DNA of 46,742 nucleotides from an uncultured Lachnospiraceae bacterium (GTDB lineage Bacteria > Bacillota > Clostridia > Lachnospirales > Lachnospiraceae): assembly GCA_900546325.1 (NCBI GenBank), contig URCR01000024.1, forward strand, positions 1 to 46,742. Direction: 5' to 3'. Below, piece after piece: positions 33,363 to 42,278 of this stretch. The first letter of the stretch is position 1; every line of letters starts with the position of its first letter. The notes under the pieces were generated by a model, which was not told the origin of the DNA, did not search any database, and saw only the letters and a list, made by a program, of their open reading frames with translations. The position numbers were made by a program, and so were the translations under genes.

Positions 33363-34886
33363 ATGAATATATTGGAGATGAAGCAGATCGGCAAGAAATT
33401 TTCCGGTGTTTATGCAAATGAGGCGGTGGACCTGTCGGTGAAAAAGGGAGAAATCCATGCACTGCTCGGAGAAAACGGAGCGGGGAAGACGACACTGATG
33501 AATATTTTGTTCGGGATTTATGCTGCAGACGAAGGAGAAATTTTCTGGAAAGGGGAAAAAGTGCAGTTTCACTCTCCGAAAGATGCCATTGCAGAAGGCA
33601 TCGGAATGGTGCACCAGCATTTTTCTCTTGTAAACAAAATGACAGTACTGGACAATGTGACCCTCGGTCTGGGAAAACAGGGCGTTTTTCTTGATCGGAA
33701 AGGGGCGAAAAGAAAACTGGAGGAACTGGCAGAAAAATATGGATTGTCAGTCGATCCGGATGCAAAAATTTCGGAACTTTCTGTGGGACAGCAGCAGAGA
33801 GTGGAAATATTAAAAGCACTTTACCGTAATGTGGAACTGCTGATTCTCGATGAACCAACCGGAGTACTGACGCCACAGGAGACAGAACAGTTCTTTGAAG
33901 TACTGAGAAAACTGAAAAGAGAAGGGTATGCGGTGATTATTATTACCCATCGGATGAGTGAGATCATGAGTATCAGCGACCGTGTCACAATCCTGCGGGA
34001 TGGAAGGAAGATTACAGATCTTGTGACAAAAGAGACGAATCCGACAGAGCTGTCCAATTATATGATCGGAAGACAGCTGGATTATGATTTTGAAGTCAAA
34101 GAAACCGGGCAGAAAGAAACCGCATTACTACTTCAAAATGTGACAGTCAGAAAATCTCATAAAAAACCTGCATTAGACCGAATCAATCTGGAAGTGTACA
34201 AAGGGGAGATCCTTGGAATCGCAGGCGTGGACGGAAACGGCCAGAAAGAGCTGGCGGAAGTGATTGCAGGGATCCGGAAAATGACAGAAGGAAATCTCAC
34301 ATTCTATGGGGAAGAGATTGCTGCAAAAAATATTAAGGAGCGGTTTGACCGCGGAATTTCTTACATCTCTGATGACCGGCATCAGGATGGACTTGTACTT
34401 GATATGAACGTAGAAGAAAATCTGATCCTCAGACAATACGACAGAAGACCTTATTTAAAAGGTGGGATTTTCCAGAGAAATGTCATCCGGGAAAATGCGG
34501 CAAAAGCGATTGAAAAGTATCGGATCAAAACATCGGGAACCTCCGCAGGAGATACGCAGGTCAAGCTCATGTCGGGAGGAAATCAGCAGAAAATCGTGCT
34601 TGCCAGAGAGATTACGGAGCAGTCAAAGCTGATCATCGCAAGCCAGCCGACAAGAGGTCTGGATATTGGAGCGACACAGTTTGTGAGGCAGGTTTTGATG
34701 GAACAGAGAAATGAAGGGAAGAGTGTGATTCTCATCTCCGCAGATTTAGAAGAAATCATGCAGCTTTCGGACAGAGTGGCAGTGATGTTTGGAGGAAAAA
34801 TTGTCGGCATCCTGAAGAAAGAAGAAGCTGAGATGGAAAAAATAGGTCTTCTGATGGGTGGGATTACGAAGGAGGAAGCAAATTAA
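33363..34886 (+). CDS. Nucleoside ABC transporter ATPase (two ABC domains)
   Basis: The 507-residue fused tandem ATPase is of the type used by BMP-dependent nucleoside and sugar importers. Domain 1 has GENGAGKTTL (~37-46), SVGQQQRVEILKAL and LLILDEPTGVL. Domain 2 (from ~255) has the degenerate Walker A GVDGNGQKEL and signature MSGGNQQKIVLAREI, with ASQPTRGLDIGA in place of Walker B. This asymmetry is normal in the family. Its stop codon overlaps the next start as TAATG. Confidence 0.93.
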   Translation: MNILEMKQIGKKFSGVYANEAVDLSVKKGEIHALLGENGAGKTTLMNILFGIYAADEGEIFWKGEKVQFHSPKDAIAEGIGMVHQHFSLVNKMTVLDNVTLGLGKQGVFLDRKGAKRKLEELAEKYGLSVDPDAKISELSVGQQQRVEILKALYRNVELLILDEPTGVLTPQETEQFFEVLRKLKREGYAVIIITHRMSEIMSISDRVTILRDGRKITDLVTKETNPTELSNYMIGRQLDYDFEVKETGQKETALLLQNVTVRKSHKKPALDRINLEVYKGEILGIAGVDGNGQKELAEVIAGIRKMTEGNLTFYGEEIAAKNIKERFDRGISYISDDRHQDGLVLDMNVEENLILRQYDRRPYLKGGIFQRNVIRENAAKAIEKYRIKTSGTSAGDTQVKLMSGGNQQKIVLAREITEQSKLIIASQPTRGLDIGATQFVRQVLMEQRNEGKSVILISADLEEIMQLSDRVAVMFGGKIVGILKKEEAEMEKIGLLMGGITKEEAN

Positions 34887-35920
34887 TGGAAAGTAGAAAA
34901 AATTTTCTGGATATCATCTGGATCACATTTTTGACGATCGCGGCAGGAACGGTCCTGATCCTGTTGTGCGGCGCAAATCCTGTGGAAGCATATCAAATGT
35001 TTTTCGGTGGTGTCTTTGGAAATCTCAATGGATTCTGTGAAATTTTTGTAAAAGCGACACCGCTGATCTTTACGGGACTTGGATGTGCAGTTGCTTTCCG
35101 GACAGGTTTTTTTAATATTGGAGCAGAAGGACAGTTTTATATGGGAGCGATCGCGGCGGCGACCGTCTCGCTGAACCTGACACAGGTTCCGGGGACGCTC
35201 CGGATCGTATTCTCGATTCTGGCAGGATTTTTCTGCGGCGGGATATGGGCGCTGATCGCAGCTTACATGAAGTCGAAATTTGGAATTTCGGAGATCATCG
35301 TGACGATCATGCTGAATTATATTGCAATCAACTTTCTGGGAATCGCAGTCCGCACTTTTTTGATGGATCCGAAAGGAAGTGTTCCACAGTCTGCAAGAAT
35401 CGAGCGTGACGCGGCATTTTCTTATCTGATGCCGCCTACAACACTGCATGCGGGGATTTTTCTTGCGGTCGGGGCGGTTGTGCTGATCTGGATTTTGATG
35501 GAAAAGACGAAATACGGATATGAGATGAAAGTGGTTGGGATGAATAAACGCGGAGCAAAATGCAACGGGATCTCTGTGATGAAAAATATTGTCCTCTCTG
35601 CATTTTTAAGCGGCGGGCTGGCAGGCATCGCAGGGGTGATTGAAGTGCTGGCAGTGCAGAAAAAACTTTTAGAGGGAATTTCTTCCGACTGCGGTTATAC
35701 AGCAGTTCTGATTGCACTGATCGCCGGAAACCGTCCATGGGGCGTTCTTGTGGCGGCGGCTGCGTTTGCCGCGATGCAGGTCGGAGCGAACTCCATGCAG
35801 AGACAGCTTGGAATTCCATCGGCAATTGTAAGCATTTTAGTAGGATTTGTCGTCCTTCTCATATTAGGAAGAAATATGTTTCATAAGTCACTGTGGAAAA
35901 GAAAAAGCAGGGAGGAATAA
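34886..35920 (+). CDS. Nucleoside ABC transporter permease 1
   Basis: The 344-residue polytopic membrane protein of the BPD_transp_2 family has around ten helices. The conserved FNIGAEGQFYMGAIAAA block and GLAGIAGVIEVL are typical of NupB/YufP-like subunits. It starts one base within the ATPase stop codon and ends 2 bases before permease 2. Confidence 0.92.
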   Translation: MESRKNFLDIIWITFLTIAAGTVLILLCGANPVEAYQMFFGGVFGNLNGFCEIFVKATPLIFTGLGCAVAFRTGFFNIGAEGQFYMGAIAAATVSLNLTQVPGTLRIVFSILAGFFCGGIWALIAAYMKSKFGISEIIVTIMLNYIAINFLGIAVRTFLMDPKGSVPQSARIERDAAFSYLMPPTTLHAGIFLAVGAVVLIWILMEKTKYGYEMKVVGMNKRGAKCNGISVMKNIVLSAFLSGGLAGIAGVIEVLAVQKKLLEGISSDCGYTAVLIALIAGNRPWGVLVAAAAFAAMQVGANSMQRQLGIPSAIVSILVGFVVLLILGRNMFHKSLWKRKSREE

Positions 35921-35922
35921 GG

Positions 35923-36864
35923 ATGCTGGAACAAATTTTTACAATTACTTTTTTTACCGCATTTCTGGCGGCGGCAGTCCGAATGGCAGTTCCGCTTGTC
36001 TATGCGGCTCTTGGGGAAGTCTTTCTTGAAAAAACCGGAATCTTAAATATCGGACTGGAAGGCGTGATGTTAGGCGGAGCATTCGGTTCCTTTGCAGGTG
36101 CATTTTACAGTAAGAGTATCTTCATCGGATTTTTATGTGGAATGCTCGGAGGATGTCTGGTCAGTCTGATCCACGGATTTTTGTGTATCCGTCTGTCGCA
36201 GGATCAGTCTGTGAGTGGAATTGCTCTGAATATTTTTATGCTGGGAGTAACCAGTTTTGGATACAAACTGATGTCTGCCGGAGAATCTTATCAGCAGGTG
36301 GAAACATTGAAACCGATCCGGATTCCGGTGCTGAGTAAAATTCCAGTGATCGGGGAGGCGTTTTTTTGCCAGGATCTTATGACTTACCTTGTCGTTGTGC
36401 TAGTCATTCTGGCGGCAATCTATTATAAGAAGACAGCTTCCGGGCTTGCGTTTGCGGCGATCGGAGAAAATCCACAGTCTGCGGATGCGGCAGGGATTTC
36501 CGTATATCGATATCAGTGGATCGCAATCGTTGTCAACGGAGTGATGGGAGGAATCGGCGGAGCGGTGCTTGTTCTTGTACAGCTTGGGAAATTTTCGGAG
36601 AATATGATTTCCGGCCGTGGTTACATTGCACTTGCCGCAGTCATTTTAGGGAGATACACACCATTTGGAGCACTGTGGGCAGCATTTATCTTTGGAGGGG
36701 CTAATGCACTGCAGATCCGTCTTCAGGCGCTTGGGGTACCGCTTCCGACACAGGCACTTGCAATGCTCCCGTATATCATTACATTGGTGACACTGCTGCT
36801 CTCCATTGGAAAGAGCAATCAGCCGGAGAAACTCGGGAAACCGTATATCCGAGGTTCCAGATAA
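35923..36864 (+). CDS. Nucleoside ABC transporter permease 2
   Basis: The 313-residue polytopic membrane protein has LEKTGILNIGLEGVMLGGAFGSFAGAF and IGENPQSADAAGISVYRYQWIAIVVNGVMGGIGGAVL, diagnostic for the second permease (NupC/YufQ-like) of BMP systems. ATG 35923 follows GGGAGGAATAAGG. An in-frame GTG at 35893 inside the preceding gene is rejected for that reason. Confidence 0.92.
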   Translation: MLEQIFTITFFTAFLAAAVRMAVPLVYAALGEVFLEKTGILNIGLEGVMLGGAFGSFAGAFYSKSIFIGFLCGMLGGCLVSLIHGFLCIRLSQDQSVSGIALNIFMLGVTSFGYKLMSAGESYQQVETLKPIRIPVLSKIPVIGEAFFCQDLMTYLVVVLVILAAIYYKKTASGLAFAAIGENPQSADAAGISVYRYQWIAIVVNGVMGGIGGAVLVLVQLGKFSENMISGRGYIALAAVILGRYTPFGALWAAFIFGGANALQIRLQALGVPLPTQALAMLPYIITLVTLLLSIGKSNQPEKLGKPYIRGSR

Positions 36865-36974
36865 GCACTGCAAAAGTAGCTGCGATAAGAGAAAGTGTTG
36901 TGGAAACAGAGAATTATAGATAGAAGAGAAGAAGAATCCTGCAGGACATGTGCTCAGGATTTTGGAGGAAAGCG

Positions 36975-38360
36975 ATGAGTAAGATTTTAATAAAAAACGC
37001 GAAAGCGATTGTAACTTGTAATGAAAAGGATGAAGTATTCTATGATGCAGATCTGCTGATCGACGGTCCGAAGATTGCCGCAATCGGAAAAAATCTGGAA
37101 GCGGAAGATGCCGAAATCGTTGACGGAAAAGGAAAATTTGTCTATCCGGGGATGGTGAATACCCATCATCATTTTTTCCAGACATTTGTAAGAAATCTGA
37201 TCACCATTGATTATCCGCATCTGACTGTGATGGACTGGATTGATAAAATTTACCGGATTTTCCAGAAAATCGATGATCAGGTCATTTATTATTCTTCGAT
37301 GACGGCGATGGCAGATCTTTTGAAACACGGATGTACGACAGCGTTTGATCATCAGTACTGCTACACAACTGCCACCGGGAAAAGGCCGGTCGACAGACAG
37401 ATGGAAGCAGCAGCACAGCTTGGGATCCGCTATCATGCAGGGCGCGGGGGAAATACACTTCCGAGAGAAGAGGGAAGCTCGATCCCGGCAGCGATGGTAG
37501 AATCCACAGAGGAGTTTATCAGGGACTGTGAGAGACTGATCGACACTTATCATGATGCGTCGCCATACTCCATGAGTCAGATCGTCGTGTCACCGTGCCA
37601 GCCGATCAACTGCTACAAAGATACCTTTGTGGAGTCTGTAAAACTGGCAAGAGACAAAGGCGTTCGTCTTCACACGCATTTAGGAGAGGGAGAAAGCGAG
37701 GGAATCAGAGAGCGCTACGGTGTCCGGACACTGGAATGGTGTGAACAGATTGGGTTTATCGGAGAAGATGTATTCTATGCACATGCATGGGAACTGACTC
37801 CGGAAGAGTATGCGAGGATCGCACAGACAAAGACCGGAATCTCCCATTGCCCGGCGCCGGCAGTTCTCGGAGGATTTCCGATCCTCGATATCAAAAAGCT
37901 TCAGGAGATGGGAATTGTTGTCAGCCTTGGCTGTGATGGCTCTGCGACGAATGACAGCTCTAATGAACTGGATGCACTGCGGATGGCATATTTGATGCAG
38001 GCATACCACACAAAGGAAAGAGGTGGAAGTATTTCAGCTTATGATATGCTGAAAGTGGCAACGATCAACGGAGCGAAGACACTTGGCAGAACTGATCTTG
38101 GCTCTCTGGAAGTGGAAAAGGGTGCGGATTTATTTATGATCGATACAAGAGGACTGGAATATACCGGAGCAGTTCATGATCCGAAAAATTTGCTTGCAAG
38201 AGCAGGGGTGACCGGACCGGTCTGGATGACGATCGTCAATGGAAAGATTGTGTATGCGGACGGACATCTGACTGGAGTGGACGAGGAAAAGCTTGCCAGA
38301 GAAGGCGAGGAAGTCTGCATGAAAGTGTTGAGAAACCAATTTCCAGACTACTGGAGATAG
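36975..38360 (+). CDS. Amidohydrolase-family purine deaminase (8-oxoguanine deaminase-like)
   Basis: The 461-residue metal-dependent deaminase has ligands in VNTHHHFFQT, LHTHLGEGES, FYAHAWEL and SLGCDGSATND. The HHHFFQT and GCTTAFDHQY segments resemble 8-oxoguanine deaminases, which convert 8-oxoguanine to urate. Guanine or another purine-like substrate remains possible. It follows the nucleoside importer after a 110-base gap without a terminator, so it is likely the catabolic last gene of the operon. ATG 36975 follows GGAGG. A hairpin AATCCTG/CAGGATT abuts that site. No strong terminator is seen after it, only a CTGGAGA/TCTCCAG hairpin at 38351-38369 over its end. Confidence 0.85.
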   Translation: MSKILIKNAKAIVTCNEKDEVFYDADLLIDGPKIAAIGKNLEAEDAEIVDGKGKFVYPGMVNTHHHFFQTFVRNLITIDYPHLTVMDWIDKIYRIFQKIDDQVIYYSSMTAMADLLKHGCTTAFDHQYCYTTATGKRPVDRQMEAAAQLGIRYHAGRGGNTLPREEGSSIPAAMVESTEEFIRDCERLIDTYHDASPYSMSQIVVSPCQPINCYKDTFVESVKLARDKGVRLHTHLGEGESEGIRERYGVRTLEWCEQIGFIGEDVFYAHAWELTPEEYARIAQTKTGISHCPAPAVLGGFPILDIKKLQEMGIVVSLGCDGSATNDSSNELDALRMAYLMQAYHTKERGGSISAYDMLKVATINGAKTLGRTDLGSLEVEKGADLFMIDTRGLEYTGAVHDPKNLLARAGVTGPVWMTIVNGKIVYADGHLTGVDEEKLAREGEEVCMKVLRNQFPDYWR

Positions 38361-38585
38361 TGTCTCCAGGCGCTTTATAATGTACCGTGTTTCCCCTGCC
38401 GGATACTTCTTAAAAATATTGGTATTTATTCCAATCTGTAAAGGAAAGCAAGGATTTTAATTTGTTTGTGAAATTAGCAGTGTAGATGTCATTAACTTAA
38501 CTCGTTGTGCTAGATAAATAAAGAAACTTCAACAAAATGTGCTATCCTATTTGTAGGGAATACAAATTTGAAAGGAGGCAGCATT

Positions 38586-38918
38586 ATGTTGAAGTTCCAA
38601 AATAATAATACCACTGTTATCAAAACTTTTGAAGACTTTATTTTAACTGTTTACGTTGTAATTGATGATTTATATTATCAGTTTGCCACGCTTGAAGTTA
38701 CTTCCAGACGGCATATCCTGGATGCCAAATTGTCTGATCCGGAAATCATCACGATTAGCATTTGTGGTGAACTGGCTGGCATTGATTCTGAAAATGCCTG
38801 GTTTTCTTTTGTAAAAAAGAATTACCACCATCTTTTTCCCAATCTCTGCAACCGAAGCCGTTTTAACAGGACAAGGCGTGCGCTTCTCAGACAACGGATT
38901 AAATTACTTATTTTTTGA
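38586..38918 (+). pseudogene. Truncated IS transposase (IS982-like N-terminus)
   Basis: Only 110 residues remain of a transposase that normally has nearly 300. SDPEIITISICGELAGIDSENAWFSFVKKNYHHLFPNLCNRSRFNRTRR resembles the N-terminal part of IS982-type enzymes. The catalytic acidic residues would lie in the missing part. The sequence leaves the family after RRALLRQ. The native ribosome binding site AAAGGAGG is retained. No matching 3' part follows in the window. Confidence 0.75.
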
Positions 38919-39162
38919 TACACGCCGTATAGTATCGACCAATACTTTTTGTTTTTCCTAAAATCAATCCGACTGGTCTATTGTTAATTTCTGTGACCAT
39001 TGAATAAGTATGACCTGTCAAACAAGTAGACAAATATACTTTTGAAATTTTCTTTGTAATATCTGGTGTAATATAATCGTAATAGTCCCGCGTTGCTCTG
39101 ATAATATTTTCTATATCTTCAAAATCTGATTTTTTTAAATTCCTTAAAACAACATTTTTGTT
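38908..39162 (-). pseudogene. GNAT acetyltransferase fragment
   Basis: Read on the minus strand, about 80 codons give NVVLRNLKKSDFEDIENIIRATRDYYDYITPDITKKISKVYLSTCL and then VTEINNRPVGLILGKTKSIGRYYTAC. This resembles the first third of a GNAT acetyltransferase, then stops where the IS fragment begins. There is no ATG in frame at its 5' end, which overlaps the stop of the flavodoxin-like gene. It reads as a gene cut off by insertion or deletion. Confidence 0.6.
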
Positions 39163-39845
39163 TATTTGCTATATTCCTTATATCTAACGTCATTCTTTTT
39201 CCATGCATCAATCACTCCATAATATTTTTCTGCTTTTCCGATAACAAAAGGGTGAATTCCAAATTGAAAAATAATAAAATGTTTTATTGATTGATATTTT
39301 GGCATTCTATGTTTCGATAAATCTCTATAAAAATGGTTTATTCTGTTGGTTACATAATTTTTGATTTTCTCATCTTTTAATGGATTAGCCGAAAAAGTAT
39401 TTTTTATAATCAATGAGCGGCTGAGTATAGCCCCAGAGTATGATAGTAGCTTATTTAATATTTTAGAGGTATCTTTGCCCCCATAATTTTCATATGTTAC
39501 CACACTCATTGCATATTTCTGGTAGAGTAATTGCTCCATTACAAAATGCCCTCTGTCAATAATAGTTTTCAACTGTCCAGAAATGTTACTTGCATAAGTT
39601 GGTGTACCAATGATAATCCCGTCAGCATTTTCTATTTTTCTTGATAAGTTTTCTATATCATCTATATAAATACATTTTCCAGTTTCATAACATTTACAAC
39701 ACCCTATACAATATTGCAAATTCAAATCTGAAACATGAACAATACTTGTTTCTAAATCTTGCATTTTAAGCTGTTCAGAAATATATTCTAAAATGGTCGC
39801 TGTCGCACCATGCTTTCTCGGACTTCCGTTTAATAAAATAATCAT
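39162..39845 (-). CDS. Flavodoxin-fold NAD(P)H-dependent oxidoreductase
   Basis: The 227-residue protein of the FMN-reductase/iron-sulfur flavoprotein type has the phosphate loop LNGSPRKHGATATIL and the flavin-contact segment IIIGTPTYASNISGQLKTIIDR. A Cys cluster YCIGCCKCYETGKC could hold a [4Fe-4S] cluster as in Isf proteins. The substrate is unknown. ATG 39845 follows GGAAGTGA. It is divergent from the HxlR-type regulator, a common pairing for electrophile or quinone responses. Confidence 0.85.
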   Translation of the reverse strand: MIILLNGSPRKHGATATILEYISEQLKMQDLETSIVHVSDLNLQYCIGCCKCYETGKCIYIDDIENLSRKIENADGIIIGTPTYASNISGQLKTIIDRGHFVMEQLLYQKYAMSVVTYENYGGKDTSKILNKLLSYSGAILSRSLIIKNTFSANPLKDEKIKNYVTNRINHFYRDLSKHRMPKYQSIKHFIIFQFGIHPFVIGKAEKYYGVIDAWKKNDVRYKEYSK

Positions 39846-39899
39846 GCTATCACTTCCAAACTTATATTTACAGCACAATTATAATGCTGTATAGTGGTA

Positions 39900-39927
39900 T
39901 TGAAAAGTATGCACTTTTTTGTATGAT
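39900..39927 (+). promoter_or_regulatory. hxlR-like promoter with AGTAT/ATACT dyad
   Basis: TTGAAA (39900-39905), a 16-base spacer and TATGAT (39922-39927). AGTAT (39906-39910) and ATACT (39926-39930) form an inverted repeat over the promoter, a plausible autoregulatory site. Confidence 0.55.
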
Positions 39928-39951
39928 ACTCACTAAAAGGAGAGTGTAACC

Positions 39952-40284
39952 ATGAAAAAAGATAATTGCTATCTCCAAGAATTTGGTTATGAGCGTTTTG
40001 AGCGAGTGGTAGAAATGATTGGAGGAAAATGGAAATTACGCATTATTTATATGCTTGCTTTGCATGAGGTTCTACGTTATGGAGAACTCAAAAAATTATT
40101 ATCCCCAATCACTCATAAAATGTTGACAACCCAACTCAAAGAATTAGAAAGAGATAAACTGGTTAATCGTAAAGAATATCAGCAAATACCGCCCAAAGTA
40201 GAATATTCTTTAACAGAAATAGGGAAAGATTTAGAACCCCTTGTGCAAAAAATGTATCAGTGGATTGTCAAACACAATTTATGA
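39952..40284 (+). CDS. HxlR-family transcriptional regulator
   Basis: The 110-residue single-domain winged helix has the family signature MIGGKWKLRIIYMLALHEVLRYGELKKLLSPITHKMLTTQLKELERDKLV. There is no Cys in the N-terminal position used by redox-sensing HypR, but Cys6 lies near the start. Control of the divergent flavodoxin-like gene is inferred from position. AAAAGGAG lies upstream. Confidence 0.9.
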   Translation: MKKDNCYLQEFGYERFERVVEMIGGKWKLRIIYMLALHEVLRYGELKKLLSPITHKMLTTQLKELERDKLVNRKEYQQIPPKVEYSLTEIGKDLEPLVQKMYQWIVKHNL

Positions 40285-40315
40285 TTTAGTCTTAGTGAAA
40301 AATTTAATACCTTAT

Positions 40316-40366
40316 AAAACCGTAGCGTACCGATCACAACAAGCTGTGAAGTACACTACGGTTTTT
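40316..40366. terminator. Bidirectional terminator after the HxlR-type gene
   Basis: AAAACCGTAG-GTAC pairs with GTAC-CTACGGTTTT, interrupted by single mismatches, with a T run after it. Confidence 0.88.
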
Positions 40367-40769
40367 CCGCACTGAATTTACAGCCCACACCTCAGACAGT
40401 AATAGTGTATCGTGGTTTGTCTGGGGCAGGTTCTATTTTCTTTCGTAGCTTCCGTATGAATGAAGTTAGATTGCTGGCATTGAGTATATCCTCATTTTCC
40501 CATACTTTTTCATAAAGCTGTTCTTTTGTAAATACCTATCCTTTATGCGAAGATAAAAAGTATGAAAGGTCAAATTCCTTTGCGGTTAGATAAATTTCAC
40601 TGCCGTGTTTATTTATCACAGTACGGGTATAAGGATTGATAAATGGTTCTGTGGTTTGAATTTTCATATGTGTGGGAATGGTATTCAGTTTTGCAGACAG
40701 CCATTCTAAAGTTTGCTGGAATAAATCGTCCTCTGTATCAAAAAAATTCTACAACTAATATTTTCCCAT
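40356..40769 (-). pseudogene. Broken winged-helix (OmpR-like) regulator
   Basis: Conceptual translation on the minus strand gives MGKILVVEFF, then YLTAKEFDLSYFLSSHKG, VFTKEQLYEKVWENE and SNLTSFIRKLRKKIEP, a recognisable OmpR-type DNA-binding domain. A run of seven T where six fit the frame shifts it after residue 10. A TAG follows HKG, and a TGA lies where the final TVWGVG is expected. It is clearly inactive. Confidence 0.75.
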
Positions 40770-40808
40770 ACAACCACCTACTTTTAGTACATTTTTATTC
40801 AATGTAAT

Positions 40809-41012
40809 CTAAGCAAAGATAAAAATATCTTCTATAGGAGCTTTTACAGCCCTTGAAATATCAATCGCCAATTTCAGAGAGGGATTATACTGTGCCTTTT
40901 CTAATCTCATAATCGTTTCCCGACGAACACCGACCTTTTCTGCAAGCTGTTCCTGTGTCAATCCCTGTGCCACACGATATACTTTTAGATTACATTTGAA
41001 ATCTGCTCCCAT
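40809..41012 (-). CDS. Small XRE-family regulator
   Basis: The 67-residue single HTH has LKVYRVAQGLTQEQLAEKVGVRRETIMRLEKAQYNPSLKLA and ends in IEDIFIF, the usual form of the short YozG-like group. It starts 2 bases after the DUF3796-like gene, with GAGGAG before the ATG. These pairs are common in Firmicutes. The effector is unknown. Confidence 0.9.
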   Translation of the reverse strand: MGADFKCNLKVYRVAQGLTQEQLAEKVGVRRETIMRLEKAQYNPSLKLAIDISRAVKAPIEDIFIFA

Positions 41013-41014
41013 AC

Positions 41015-41479
41015 TTACTCCTCTTTTTCATAGCGATACAATAAATAGTTTTTCTGAAACAATACAAGTGCCACGATAAGGGAAACGGATATAAGCAGAA
41101 AAATTGCACACCATTCCGCATGGAGGGTAAATATACGCCACCTACTAAGCAGAACGACAATCACTAAAAGGAGAAAACCCGTTTTATAGGACTTTAAGTC
41201 TGCCCGTGTCTTGTTCTGCTGGAACAATTCATCTTCCAAAGTATGTGAGAGCTTCCCCTCAAAAAACAATCCAAACAGCCCAAGGAGGGAGAAGAACAGG
41301 AACGGGGAAATAATGCCATATTCACTATAAGTCCAAAAACCTAAAAATCCCAGAAAACCGCATATTCCAAACATTCCCAAAAAGGGCCGTATTTTCCTTG
41401 TATAACTCGGAGTGGAGCTGTCCTGCGGAAAAAGAGCCTTGCAAACGGTCTTAAAGGTTACGACAACAACGTAAAGCAC
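41015..41479 (-). CDS. DUF3796-like membrane protein with chimeric 5' end
   Basis: A reading frame of 154 codons from GTG 41479. The DUF3796-like part starts near RPFLGMFGICGFLGFLGFWTYSEYG and has four hydrophobic segments. The preceding ~30 residues do not belong to the family. They continue a separate short frame from ATG 41554 (MKLNDYVFSVKDIP...) that is cut by a TGA at 41480-41482. The present gene thus looks like a fusion of a small membrane protein with DUF3796, interrupted by a stop. The true start of a functional protein, if any, is unclear. Confidence 0.6.
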   Translation of the reverse strand: MLYVVVVTFKTVCKALFPQDSSTPSYTRKIRPFLGMFGICGFLGFLGFWTYSEYGIISPFLFFSLLGLFGLFFEGKLSHTLEDELFQQNKTRADLKSYKTGFLLLVIVVLLSRWRIFTLHAEWCAIFLLISVSLIVALVLFQKNYLLYRYEKEE

Positions 41480-41643
41480 TCAAAGGGCAATCAACACGCC
41501 AACTGCCAGCATAGGAATGTCTTTTACTGAAAAAACGTAGTCATTCAACTTCATTTCTGTTACTCAGTGTCCCTCATATATCGTATTTGTAATTCTCTGT
41601 CAAACAAGCGTGTACCACTTTGCAGAGATACACGCCCTATTGA

Positions 41644-41907
41644 TTAGCCTATGATTTTCCAGTTTCCGTCCTTATGAAGCGTCAATTCATACTGTGATAC
41701 TTGCGTCGCCTTTGTCTGGTTGTCGATAAACTTCACAGATACCTTGACTTTGATGTTATCCCCGTCAGCCGTGAACACGGGATTAACAAGCTCTGTTTCT
41801 GTAGCCGTAGGGTAGAGCTTGAAGAATGTTTCCAGAAATGCTGTAGCGTCATTGACGGTATCAGCGTCCAAAGATTGTAAAATGGATGTCAAAAGTTTTG
41901 TATTCAT
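41644..41907 (-). pseudogene. C-terminal remnant of a TcpC-like conjugation protein
   Basis: The 87-codon frame has FLETFFKLYPTATETELV joined to NPVFTADGD, then VKVSVKFIDNQTKATQVSQYELTLHKDGNWKII. This resembles the last domain of TcpC/Orf13-type proteins of Tn916-like elements, with an apparent internal deletion at the join. The rest of the protein and any other conjugation genes are absent from the window. The family assignment is from memory. Confidence 0.45.
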
Positions 41908-42278
41908 AAAAGCACGTCTATTTTGATCATCTTGTTAAGGTCTTTTATCTTTATATATATTTTGAATATGTCTTAAGTTGACGACATTGTCAGTTGAACT
42001 GGTGGTTGTTGACTTAAGATCTCTTCTGAAAAACCAGTCTGTACATACGAATATATGAGAATGCTTGGAAGAGATGCCATTCTTTTATTTATATGCCAAA
42101 TCGGCGGCAGCGATATCACCTCTGATCCAAACCGCAAATTCTTCGATGAATTCACAAGAGACAAAAACTATTATACAAAATTTTTTTTTTTTTTTTTTTT
42201 TTTGATTGTGCAATTCTACATAAATGTTAAAAAATATACAATAAAATTGTGAAAAAATAACAGGTGGGAAGAAGTGTT
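41908..42278. other. Non-coding AT-rich stretch with inverted repeat and poly-T
   Basis: TCTTAAGTTGAC (41971-41982) and GTTGACTTAAGA (42008-42019) are inverted copies with two central mismatches. A frame of ~65 codons at 42055-42252 contains GGSDITSDPNRKFFDEFTRDKNYYTK and then runs into the 23-T homopolymer at 42181-42203. I do not recognise it, and it has no ribosome binding site. Confidence 0.5.
42181..42203. repeat. 23-T homopolymer
   Basis: An uninterrupted run of 23 T, the longest homopolymer in the window. Its length is likely unstable in vivo or uncertain in sequencing. Confidence 0.9.
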
